From Synanceia verrucosa (taxonomy: Eukaryota > Chordata > Actinopteri > Perciformes > Synanceiidae), in NCBI GenBank assembly GCA_029721515.1, contig CM056550.1:14806906-14870905 (forward strand): a DNA stretch of 64,000 bases, written 5' to 3'. Position numbers and translations under genes: made by a program. The notes under the pieces were generated by a model. It ran no database searches. It was not told where the DNA came from and was given only the letters and a program-made list of their open reading frames with translations. This document shows positions 1 to 10,500 of this stretch, one piece after another (position 1 is the first letter of the stretch; each line of letters starts with the position of its first letter).

Positions 1-397
1 GAACTCACCTGTCACCTGTCACCTGTGGCCACGCCCTCAGTTATACCAGAGTTTAGGCGGTTGCCACTGGTCTGCACCTAACACAGCAGGACGTTCTCAC
101 ACACACTTCATAGCCATACCTATGAAAAATAACACACTGTAATTCATATGTGTCCCGCAAAATGAACTCAGACAACATGATGGTGAACATGAAATATGAA
201 AAGTAGCTTAAAGTCCAGGTTGGTGGTGGGAGGGTCAAAAAAACACCTGGCTTTCACCAAAGAGGCTGGAGTTTGAACACCATGTGCCTCAACTTTCGTA
301 CAAACAATCGTAGGAGGACACATGCAGACATTAAAAGGCCTACTCTGAGTCACTGTGAACGTGTACATTTATTTATTGTATTTCTGTTTTCCCTCAG
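1..397 (+). other. chrm3 intron, 3' part
   Basis: This is intronic sequence ending in a pyrimidine-rich tract and CCCTCAG (acceptor AG at 396-397). A frame stays open from 273 through the acceptor, but it lacks TM3 and has no receptor-like sequence, so it is read-through of the intron. I see no other gene here. Confidence 0.7.
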
Positions 398-1713
398 GTA
401 TTTCTCGGTTACCAGACCCTTGACATACCGAGCCAAGCGTACAACCAAGCGAGCCATGACCATGATTGGATTAGCCTGGTCCATCTCTTTCATCCTCTGG
501 GCCCCAGCCATCCTGTTCTGGCAGTACATTGTGGGTGAGCGGACTGTCCAGCCCAATGAGTGCTACATCCAGTTCCTGTCCGAGCCCATCATTACATTCT
601 CCACTGCTGTTGCTGCGTTCTACTTGCCAGTAACGATCATGGCGTTCTTGTTTTGGAAGATTTATCAGGAGACCGAGAAGCGTGCTAAAGATATACAAGG
701 TCTCAAGGGATCTGGGTCAGGCAACAGCTCAAGCCAGGCTCAGAATCAAGGGAGTGGTGGTGGAAGAGCTGGTGGAGGAGGTGCCATTAACAGCCAGAAG
801 GATTCATCAGCCATGCTGCGCCAAATGAGCTCCCAAAGCTGCAGCAGATACGAACGAAATCACATGACTTCAGAGAAGAAGAACAGGGACGATGGCAGCA
901 TACCAGGAGGAACAGGAAGCAGAGGAAGGAAGTTCTGCTTCCAGTTTTCATCACTGCTGCCTGGGCGCCGTTCATCCAAGAGGTCCGTGAACACCACGAC
1001 AACTACGGTGGGTGAAGCAGAGCAGAGTAGCTGTGACAGCTTGAACAACAACGAAGACCAGTCAGGTTCAGAGGATGAAGCCGACCCAACAAGGCCTCCA
1101 ACAGGTTGGACAAAACCCTTCAAACTGGTCTTCTTTAATGACATGTACTGCATATATAAACTAATACATTATCTATGTGTGTGTGTGTGTGTGTTTATTT
1201 ATCTGTCTAGATGGGAAAAAATCTAAAAAGGTGAGACCCAACAAAGACAAACCATCATCATCGTCGTCCAACAAAAACAGAAAAGGGTCAAACCCTGCCG
1301 ACCAACCAGCCACAGCCATCACCATGAAGGAAGCTGCGATGGCCAAACGCTTCGCCTCCAGGGCCAAGACCGAGATCAACAAGCGCAAGAACGAAAAGAA
1401 GGCCAATGAGAAGAAAGCTGCACGGACGCTCAGCGCCATCCTCTTCGTCTTCATCACTACGTGGTTACCGTACAATATCATGGTGCTGGTCAACACCTTC
1501 TGTGAGGACTGTATTCCAGAAAGTCTTTGGGCGCTGGGCTACTGGTTGTGTTATGTCAACAGCACAATCAACCCCATGTGCTATGCGCTGTGTAACAAGA
1601 CCTTCCGCACAACTTTCAGGGATATTTTGATGTGCCAGTGGGACCGAAAGAAGAACAATCCTCATTTCCATCAGAGGAAGGCTGTGGCTTTCAGGAAAAA
1701 AGAACCCATGTAG
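398..1713 (+). CDS. chrm3: Muscarinic acetylcholine receptor M3-like, 3' part (TM4 to C-terminus), 5' end outside window
   Basis: Gq-coupled plasma-membrane receptor for acetylcholine. Two coding exons are visible: 398-1104 and 1211-1713. The first begins after a CCCTCAG acceptor inside the Arg codon of the DRY motif, so TM1-TM3 lie upstream, outside the window. Visible: YFSVTRPLTYRAKR (intracellular loop 2), TM4, extracellular loop 2 with its conserved Cys (NECYIQF), TM5, a loop 3 of about 208 residues, TM6 with PYN, a CEDC loop, and TM7 ending NPMCY. The loop-3 end (MAKRF...INKRK) and the tail (QRKAVAFRKKEP) resemble vertebrate M3 more than M1 or M5, although TM7 has M1-like residues. The fmn2 neighbour on the same strand supports chrm3, because CHRM3-FMN2 are adjacent in human. 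The stop is TAG at 1711-1713. Which teleost duplicate (a or b) this is cannot be decided. Odd points: introns in a gene that is normally intronless in its coding region, and WLPYN where mammals have WTPYN. Confidence 0.9.
1105..1210 (+). other. 106-nt intron in the loop-3 coding region of chrm3, with a (TG)n run
   Basis: The donor is CAG|GTTGGA at 1105 and the acceptor is CTGTCTAG at 1210. The flanking exons are in different frames and join through a phase-1 GAT codon (G at 1104 plus AT at 1211-1212). The length is not a multiple of three, so retention would shift the frame and end translation at about 1226. A TG run of about 18 nt (roughly 1176-1193) sits just before the acceptor. The donor is a weak match to consensus. 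Confidence 0.75.
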
Positions 1714-2143
1714 GACACAGCGGCAAATTATTGGTACATCTGTGTTTTAAGAAGACCACATCATACGCCTTGTATTTCAGGGAAAAGATGCTGAAGTGTG
1801 CCCATATTTGGAACAACTGCTCATGATGCCAGAGCATAATTGCGAGCAAACTGGTGACCCTTTCAGCTATTTTTTCCACCAGCATTTTGGACAATGACGT
1901 CATTGCTCAGAAACTATTGCTGGATTCTCACGATGTTTGCTGTGGAGATGCCAGCTCTGGCATGTAGTCAGCTACCAGTTCATTTGATGCACCGAGCTGA
2001 TTTATTATAGACGTGTTCATCATGATGGTCAGTTTGTGCTTCTCTTTAAATGTCAAAAAGTACATCTCTGACGGACTGAGTGATCAAGGTACACAGTTCG
2101 TCAGCTGACAGTTGGCGTTTCCTCATTGCTCTTTCAAAATAAA
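1714..2143 (+). other. chrm3 3' UTR with candidate poly(A) signal AATAAA (2138-2143)
   Basis: No coding signal follows the TAG at 1711-1713. The first canonical AATAAA on the plus strand is at 2138-2143, about 425 nt past the stop, and is a plausible poly(A) signal. Longer transcripts cannot be excluded. Confidence 0.4.
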
Positions 2144-4351
2144 AAGGAGCCACAGTGTTTCCACTGCTTCCTTAATACATCAGAGATAGTCTGAGTGGTT
2201 TTCAGTAGAGTTGGAGGTTCTATTATTCCTTTCTATGTACAGTACTTACATTAGATGAACAGACAGGAGCACTGGAACAAGTGTTAGACAGTGCTGTGCA
2301 TAAGGTTTACAGCTGATCATAAGTCATTCTAGACCGTTCTTTTTCGTGTCTTTGCAAGGAGAGAAATGATGGTGAAACACCTCACTCTGTTATCAAAGAA
2401 GGTTCTTTTTCTAACGTCGCTCTGTGTTTCATTGTGGGAGATACAGACCAGGACAGGAAACATTAACCTGACCGTCGTTCCGCCTAGCTCCACAGATGAC
2501 ATCGATCATTTACTGACATTGCTGCGCTGTTTGCTCTGCTGCTACATCCAAGATGTCGGCTGTTCTCTTTTGGTTTTCCCTGCGTCGCTCTCCTCAGCGT
2601 CACGGGTTGGTTTCGATGTGAGTGGTTGAGGTACATGTCATTAAAGATGATGGACAAGTGCGATGTGAACATCCAAAACACCTGCCACATGTCGCTTTGA
2701 GGGATAAGATCCTGGTGCTGCTCCTCCACATTATCCTCTGAGCTAAATAGTGCAACTTCAGTGAGGGAACTGAGGATTTCAGAAGCTGATCTGCTGGGAT
2801 TTTCACTGGGAGAATGGTCCAGAAAAGAGGAAATATCCAGAGAGCAGTTGTGTGGAATCTGAGAGGAATGTTTCCAACACCTTGTTGTAAGTCTGACAGG
2901 AAGAATTAATGCAGTTCTGAAGGAAAAAATGGGTCCAAACTTGCCAACTGTCAATCCACACCAGATCCACTTGTTGTGGCTCCGCTGGACAGCTGGAATC
3001 ACGAGATTCCTGCTGTTGGACGTCGGCACGTCGGCGGCGTTCCATATTCAGTGGAAATTAGGGATAAGAGTCTACTCATTGTGAGTATTAGCTGAGCTCC
3101 TGCTCCAAACTATCTGGTATTACACTAAACAAACTTCTTACAAAACTGAACTGATTCAGCAAAACCCAGCAGAAGCTAGGAACTGTGCTCACCAATGTTT
3201 TCCTGAGCGGGTCGTCTATGAACTGTTGAACAGAATCCAGCTAGTCTAGATGAGCTTCTATAGTTTCTTTACGGGAAGAAAGCGAGAATGACGTGTGAGG
3301 GATGGGTCAACTGTGGTGACAGAAGGGGGCGTCGACCTGTCCGTCACTGAGGTTGGTCAGTCTGAGGTGATTCCTCCAGTGAAACACAGAGGAGCGTTTG
3401 ATGTCATATTTAGAGTATTGTGGTATCCAGTATCCAGCCTATGTTTGTGGAGCGTTCATGAAGCCTTGGCTCTTGACCAAGCAACCAGACTGAAAACAAT
3501 CTGCAGTTTTACTTCACAGAACACATGAAGTGCTGCCTTCAGTTAGTTCCTTAGTGTTCTTGTGTGAGTTTGGTTCAGACTGACCGAAGTCAAACAAGAG
3601 CACTGTTCTGTGATGTAAAATACAGTTTTTTTCATTAATCTTTATAGAAAGCACAGATGGAAACAATGATTCACTTCAAATCTCTTGAATTCATGCACAG
3701 TTTCTGCTGCTCAGTCTGTTCGTTTAAGATTTTAGAGAGACTTCTATGACGGAGAGCAGACATGAAACACTGTCACTTTAAAACGTTTTTCAAATTTAAA
3801 ATGTAATGTAATGTAATGTAAATGTAAATGTCCGTTCTTTTGTGTTGTACGTCCAAAAATACAGTTATAATGCTGTGATGTGATGAAGTCTGCATGAGGA
3901 ATGGTGCATGGTTATTTGCCTGTGTGAAACACAGGTAGTCTACCAAAGGGACATTAGTATTATCTTAAAATAAGTATTTGTATCACATTATTTAAGATAT
4001 GGACAATAACTTAAACAAGTGTCTGTTCGCACTGTTCAGTCCACATTGACCTCCCTCTTACACAGACTGAGGTTACTGATGTATTTGTGATAAATCAAAA
4101 ACAAACCCTGAAAATATGTTTTCCTCAAAATCCAACTGACCATGCACTTTTCTTGGGATGGGAATATCTTTGTATCTGAATATCTGCCCAGATCCTTAAA
4201 CACTCATTTAAGTTAAAAGCCTCACTAACTAGACACCATGTGTTTTTCCAGATAATATCAAAGACCACAGAACACTCTACATGTCATACTGCTGTGAGAT
4301 AACATGTAATATATAAAGATGGTTTTAAAAAATGTGTGCACTGTGTGTTAA

Positions 4352-4587
4352 AAGGTTCCCTGTGCAGTTTTTGACCTCTAGCAGAGCTTTGGAGCTGTGA
4401 ATGGGTTTGGCTTTGTCTCATGCATGTGCACGAGGACACTGGCATCACACTATTTACCTGACCAGCAGGTGGCAGTAACCTGCCAAACTATGCTGCAATA
4501 TGCATCAATGCAATAAGTCAGGGAAGAAGAAGAAGAAGAATGTACTTTAAAGAGCTGGTTCTAGGTGGAAACTCCACAGGGCCCCTT
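4352..4587. mobile_element. Short inverted-repeat element (MITE-like)
   Basis: The left end reads AAGGTTCCCTGTGCAGTTT directly after TTAA (4348-4351). The right end, reverse complemented, reads AAGGGGCCCTGTGGAGTTT. The ends pair at 16 of 19 positions. The interior is about 200 bp and non-coding, with a GAAGAAGAAGAAG run. The right TTAA is degraded (CAAT). The left-end wording is one I know as a common teleost repeat. Superfamily uncertain. Confidence 0.55.
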
Positions 4588-4815
4588 CAATTCATTCTGC
4601 ACAATCTGCATTTTGCATTGATGTTCACATGAATATATGAGTTGAAGAGCAATAAAATCAAACATATGGATCTGGACATAATTGTGTTATCCTCATCCCC
4701 GGGCTGCAGGAACACCTAGTGGTGCCACAGCGCCACCGTGTGGTTTCAACATGAAACTGTGGGGAGTTTATTAATGATTGGACTTACTGCTGCTGCTCTA
4801 CCCATTTTTATGATT

Positions 4816-4868
4816 TCATTGTTATGAAATTTGTATTTAAAATTGAAATATTCATTTCATAACAATGA
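4816..4868. repeat. Small perfect inverted repeat, 15-bp arms
   Basis: TCATTGTTATGAAAT (4816-4830) is exactly complementary to ATTTCATAACAATGA (4854-4868), with a 23-nt AT-rich spacer. It is a potential cruciform or hairpin, and no function is evident. Confidence 0.6.
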
Positions 4869-5085
4869 CTCATACTTTTTATACATGAAACATATATTTC
4901 ACAGTGAAAGACAAATCATTTTCAGACCTTTCTATCTTAATTGATGTCAATTAATAATGAAGCCCTTCACATGTGTCACAGCTTTGTTAGCGTCTTGTTT
5001 CTGCGTCATTACATCATTGTATAATTAAAAAAAAAATCAGACTTTTTTCTTTTACAGTACTCTGTTCCCTGGTTGGAGCTCACTC

Positions 5086-5680
5086 TCAGGTTACTGAGCA
5101 AAGAGGATGGAAGTGGACCCGGCAGGACAGGACATCCAGTTTGACCTTGTGGGGGACGATAGGACAGAAGAAGGAGCACCTGACTCGCCAGGCGTTAAGT
5201 CGCTCGGCTGTGTGGATGTAGTCCAGGTCCAGAAGGAGGGGCAGCTCAGTCCCCTCCAGCCAATGGCAGCTCTCCTCCAACACTAACTTCACTGCCAGCA
5301 CTTCCTGCTTCCCATGGTCGTAGTTTCTCTCTGCTGGGGTGAAGCAGCAAGAGAAGAAAGGAGCCTCTGTTCATCTGCAACATGCTAGGACAACACAGCT
5401 TCCACACCATGTTTCACCAAGAACTGCTGATCAAAATCATGCTTATTCAGCCTGTCCTTTAGCACCTGTTGACCAAGAGCTGGAACACAGCTGGGGAGTT
5501 GATCAGGCCAAAAGGCATGACCAAGAAAAAGTAAAATGTCCAGCAGGTGTGTTGGAAACTGTCCTCCACTCACAGTTCTGAGGGGATAAACCAGTTCGTC
5601 ACTGTGAAATAGTCGAGGCCCCGTTAATCAATGCAGGGCTGCAGCCACACAGCAACGTGTCATCAGTCTACTCCATAGTG
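5086..5680 (-). mobile_element. Decayed Ty3/gypsy-type LTR retrotransposon pol fragment
   Basis: Read on the minus strand, the order matches a gypsy pol. First comes a CIDxRGL-like reverse-transcriptase block near 5630, then LVMPFGLINSPAVFQ near 5490-5535, then an RNase H-side block (LAVKLVLEE...HWLEG, then YIHTAERLN) at about 5190-5300. Stops and deletions break the frame and the YLDD active-site block is missing, so it is inactive. No LTRs were identified. The short open frames on both strands here are by-products. Confidence 0.65.
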
Positions 5681-7047
5681 TCCTGCTCTGCTGTTGATAT
5701 GGAGTATGGGAGGAGAAGTATAGGGTGGCAGGGTTGTGGCTCTGGATTTGTGGAAATCCTCCTGGAAATCCTTTTATTCAGCTGGAACCAAGAAGTGATC
5801 AGGAGCAGCTGCTGGTGACGGTGATGATGAAGATCTGGTGACAGGATGAACTCCACTGCACATCACTCTGGTGCCTCATCCAGCCTTCAGGAGCATCTTT
5901 CTGGGGTGACAGCATGGTGCTGGGTCCATGTACTGAAGGTTCACTTTTTATTATCACACACACAGAAAGGAAACAACTGTTTAAACTGTTTAAACGCTCA
6001 GTGTGTGTCCACAGGGAAGCAGAAACTCGTACCTGAAGGGTGTCACTGGGTAAAGACATAGTGACGCCAGGAACAGACGATGAAGGACGATCAAAGACCA
6101 AAAGAAGATCCAAACGGTTTTTTATGGAACTGAGTGTGTCAGGAAACAGGAGTTTCCTTTAGTCACCACTTTTTTCACCACTAGTCAGCTAACATTGACC
6201 ATGTTTGCTCTGCTCTGGCCTGCTGGGTTGAACCAATGGCTGTGATTGGCTGGACGTCCCTTTGACCAATAGCCTTCTACGTATAAACTATCTGAAGCAC
6301 TATTTGTGCAGATTTGATTCATCTCTGGAAAAGGTGTCAGGAGTAAACACCTATCATTAAACTCATGGCTTGTTTTATGAACTATGACTGCATGAGTTTT
6401 TTTCCCTTCTGGTTCAGATTAAAGGAGGTGAGAAGCTGTGACCTACCAAACAAAGCAGGGGGGATAGGAAGTTTCACTTTCATTCAGCTTTTGCTCATAA
6501 AAATTCAGTCTCTGTAGGAACTACAGCAAAGCGTCCTTCCCAAACAAACAAAGAAGAGCATGTTTGAGCGCTAACGTGTTTTTTCTTTGTCACCTGGACT
6601 TTGACGTTGTGCTGCTAAGCTTACCAAATATTAAAGAGTAAATGAAGCACTATTGGGAAAGAAGTGTCACACTTCTTGATCGACAGCTCCTGAACAGCTG
6701 AAGGACCGTGAGGTCAGATTTTACTAAATGAACTTCCTGCTGTACTGAGGAAGAGCAGAGACTAGACAGAAGGACGATCATTTTCTCATAGATTTTCTTG
6801 AAGTCAGACTTTTGTCGCCCCCTGCTGGCTATTCAATAAAACATTGCCACTTCAGTTACACATGCAGTTAATTTTTGCTAAGAATGAGTATTTTTCTGTG
6901 TAAACTAATGAATCAAATGAATCCTGCAGTCACAGAGAGCTGCTTTCACTGGACTCTAGCTCACACTTTGCACTATGGGTAATGTAGGCAGGAGTCAGGG
7001 GTTCATGGGAAATGTAGTGAGCAGCCATTTAAATAGCTGCAGTGGCA

Positions 7048-7068
7048 CACACACACACACACACACAG
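7048..7068. repeat. (AC)n microsatellite
   Basis: About ten AC dinucleotides lie upstream of the fmn2 start region. Confidence 0.85.
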
Positions 7069-7128
7069 TATAACAGTAGCCAGCAGACTCTTTATTCCTC
7101 TCACGTCTCTTAACTGTTTTTCCTGCAG

Positions 7129-7542
7129 ACCAGCTTTGTGTTTCCATCCCAGTCTGCCTCGCTGTCAGAGCTCCACTGAGCTCACAGCGCCAGCGTCACT
7201 CCTTTCAGCAGATGGAGAGGAGGAGGAGGAGGAGGAGGAGGGTAAGACAGAGAGAGAAAGGGGAGGAGGAGGAGGGAGCTGTATGTCTCTCCTGCATCAG
7301 CGTCAGCATCACTGCCACGCCAGCCTTCGTCACCAGAAAACGAGGAAGATCATCACACAACAGAGCTTAAAAAAAAAAACACGCCATCAGCACTAGCAGC
7401 TCCTCTTCCTCCTCCACCAGACGAGCATCCACAGATTAGGCCAAGACGGGTCTACGTTCCCCAGGCTCCCCCAGGCAGGAGGAGCTCTTCCAGGCATGAC
7501 CTGAGAGGAGAGACAGGAAACCATCAGACGCTCTCTAGCAAC
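7129..7542 (+). promoter_or_regulatory. fmn2 5' UTR / presumed promoter-proximal region with a GA-rich tract
   Basis: TTTTTCCTGCAG ending at 7128 is an acceptor-like site, so an upstream non-coding exon may splice here; otherwise this is the first exon. A GAGGAGGAGG-type purine run lies at about 7211-7275. A frame of 86 codons is open from 7136 but ends before the fmn2 ATG and looks like low-complexity UTR. No TATA box or start site could be placed. Confidence 0.4.
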
Positions 7543-10500
7543 ATGGGCAACCAGGAGGCTAAGCAAAAGAAAGCTGCAGCAGCATCGGGTAATGGAAGCT
7601 ACCCTTCACTGGATGAAGGATGGAGAGAGGGAGGAGGGGACATCGCAAAAAAGGGAGCAAAGAGACTCCACGGTAAGCATGGAGGCAAAGGAGCAGGCTG
7701 TGGTGGAGGAGGAGGAGGAGGGATGCATGGCACAGGACCAGGGAAGAAGAAAAACAAATCTGAGTCCAAGTCCTCTGTTTTCTCCATTCGGAAGAGAAAG
7801 GGCAACCTGAAAGGCAAAGGGGACGCATGCTCTTCAATAACAGGCTCAAAGGAGGACGTTCTGGCGTCTCAGCATGATGAGCTGGACAGCACAAAAACAC
7901 CTGAAATGTCTGCAGACGAGCTCGGACAGTCAGACACCGAAGCTGAGAATAAAGAGAAGCCAGAGGCAGGGAGGAAGGAAAAGGATGGACGAGAGCAGAA
8001 GCAGGAGATGTGGAGGAAAGCCTCGACGGCAGCAACGTCTCCCACAGAGGATGGAGTGCAGAAGGGAGGCAGCTCAGGGTCGGACACGGATATCTACAGC
8101 TTCCACTCAGCAGCTGACCACGAGGATCTGCTCGCCGACATCCAGCTCGCCATCAGGCTGCAGCACCAACAGCATGGGGGAGGACAGAATGGGGGTGAAA
8201 GGGATCTGAGCTGGGGAGGAGGAGAGGGGAGGAGGAAGCAGAGTAATGGGGATGTTAAATTAACTCCTCCTGAGGTGTTGGACCTGACCCCAGAATTAGA
8301 GCTGGGGTCTGATGCCCTGTCATTCCTCGAGACAGGACCTCCACCCGGCTCTGTCAAGCACTCAGACCAGCCACCAACACCACACCTCCCCTTCCACATG
8401 GAGGTGCTGGAGAGGAGGGAGGATAAGGAGCAGCAGAGGGAGGAGAAGGAGCAGCAGAGGGAGGAGCAGAGGGAGAGAGAAGCCTCTCTTTGTGTCGCCA
8501 CAGGCACAAAAGACCAGCATGTCCGGGTGCAGCAGCCCCCTCCCACAACCGTCACCATGGCTACTGCTGGGGGGGCAGCAGGCAGCCTGGTCACCGTGAC
8601 AACCGGTGGTAACAGCTTCCCTAACCTCACATTTGATAGTGCTGGGAAAACCCCGGGGGACGAAGAGGAAGCAGGAGGTGATGGAGAGGAGGAGAGAGTG
8701 GATGTGGATCTCGGTCCTCCACCCGCACACAGAAGTCCTGAGGCCCCCGAGGGGCCGAGCTCAGGGGCCAGGCCTGGTGAAGGTGAGGGGCTGTTGGGCT
8801 CGGGTACCAGCGCCGAATCCCTTGAGGACTGCCTGAGTGCTGGATCCCCCTCCACCCAGCAGTGCAGGCGGAGCAGTGTGTGCTTCACCCCGCTGCCCCC
8901 CCAGGAGAGCCCCACTCTGGCCAAACGACTCCTCAGGTCCAACCACTCCTCCAGCTCCTCCACCCCTGTGGTGAAACCCTACCCTCCCATCTTCCCCTCC
9001 TATATCAAGACCACCACGAGGCAGCTCAGCTCCCCAGGAAACTCCCCAGCCCTGTCCCCCTCCCACAGCCCCCTGTCCCCACGCAGAGCCCACCACCACC
9101 TGCACAGGTACCTGTAGCTTTACAACACGAGAACTATCACTCTGACTGAACAACAGCACGTGGATTTGGTTTTAACTCTTTGAGTGCCAGCCCTTTTTTA
9201 AAACAGAAAGTGTCTTGTTCCATGTTGAGTCATATTTCTAGACCCACAGAATATTTAGTACTATGTCTCTGAAAACAGTGAATAGCTCAAATGAAAGAAG
9301 AGACTCTCTATTTCATCATGGAAAAATGTTTGTTTTTACCTTGTTCCATTCTTGTTTTATTTCTGGCACTCAAAAGTTAAATATCATCAGATGAGTTGAA
9401 TCAGGGTTGCAGAAGCAGTGTGCTCCTTCAGCTAGATATGGAGGATAATTTAGAGGTTCAGGGCTTCACCCCTGTTGGTCCAAACTCACCAAGGTGTTGC
9501 TACAAAAAAAGTCAGATGACAAGAAATCCTCAGATGACAGATTATGAACAAACCCCAGAAACATTTCCTCCAAACGAAGTGAAGTTTAGATAATCTGGTC
9601 TGTCTGATCGGTTGGCTGCCGTGTCGAAGAAAAATACAACCAAAATGTCATAAACGGGACTGATCCTTCAGCAGCAGGTCAGTAGTTCTAGTCAGTTACT
9701 GGTAAACTGAATCAGTTCTAGTTGTGCTGCCTCTAACTAACTAACATGAGCTGATGACATGGTGTTAAAGGGGACATACCACAGTCATTTTCAGGTTCAT
9801 GTATGGACTTTGACTTTCTACTAGAACACTAATATCCTTACTGTATGAAAATATTTTTGTTTCACAGCTGATTTCATAGAAAATCACTAGAAATTAGAAT
9901 AAAGCTCCTTTGTGAACAAATATTCTGTGGATCCACAAACTCACCCTCCCATTCATCGTCTGTAGAGCAGCTGGTTTTAATATATTTTGGTTTGAGACTT
10001 CTTAAAGAGAAGAGAACATAAGAGAAACTTCTTAAATATAGGGGTCATGTCATGTCTTTCACATTATACAGCAGGTTTTAGTGCTGTGAAGGTGCACAGT
10101 ATTCACATAGTGTGTCAGGATTTCTGTAACCGGTTATTTCCTGTTGCAGTGAATCAGCTGAGAGGAAGTAAACATGGACCAAAGCTGTTGCCTAGCAACG
10201 CCATTCTGTTGCAGCTCTGTTAAAAAAACCTAGAGGAAGCTTAAAGTACTAAAGGCTGCTTTTTATTTCAGTGTGTCAGTGATCTGGTTTCAAAGAAACA
10301 CTAACATGACGTGTAAATGTGGACAGGACGATGGCTGAGGGTCATCACGCTCGACGGCAGCGATCCCGAAGCCTCGCTGGACCTCTGAGTCGCTCGGCTG
10401 ACTGGACAGAGGAGCTGGAGAGGAGGATGAGGAGCAGAGAGGAGGAAGGAGCAGGTTCAGGAGAATATCTGGTGGGTTATAGAGGAGGAGGAAGCCAACC

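Larger units (their letters stand above)
2144..7128. other. Intergenic spacer between chrm3 and fmn2
   Basis: No gene recognised. It holds a 181-codon open frame on the minus strand (2484-3029) with no known similarity, ATGTA-type low complexity near 3800-3825, a 15-bp perfect inverted repeat (4816-4830 with 4854-4868), a short inverted-repeat element (4352-4587), a Ty3/gypsy fragment (5086-5680) and an AC run at about 7048-7068. Confidence 0.6.
9108..10326 (+). other. fmn2 intron 1
   Basis: Donor CAG|GTACCT at 9108. The acceptor GGACAG ends at 10326 and has a poor pyrimidine tract, but a CTAAC branch-point match at 10301-10305 lies about 20 nt upstream and no other AG intervenes. The competing TTTTATTTCAG at 10271 would lead to an in-frame stop. 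The intron holds the TTAA element 9176-9376 and another teleost repeat from 9769. Confidence 0.75.

Noticed and set aside
273..397. Receptor N-terminus from ATG at 273
   Set aside because: It has no TM1-TM3 sequence and crosses a clear splice acceptor; it is intron read-through.
7559..9159. Antisense frames of up to 289 codons over fmn2 exon 1
   Set aside because: Shadows of GC-rich coding sequence; no splice or domain support.
10272..10326. fmn2 exon 2 starting at the better-looking acceptor TTTTATTTCAG (10271)
   Set aside because: That frame reaches TGA in GATGGCTGA at once; the acceptor at 10326 keeps phase and follows a CTAAC branch-point match.
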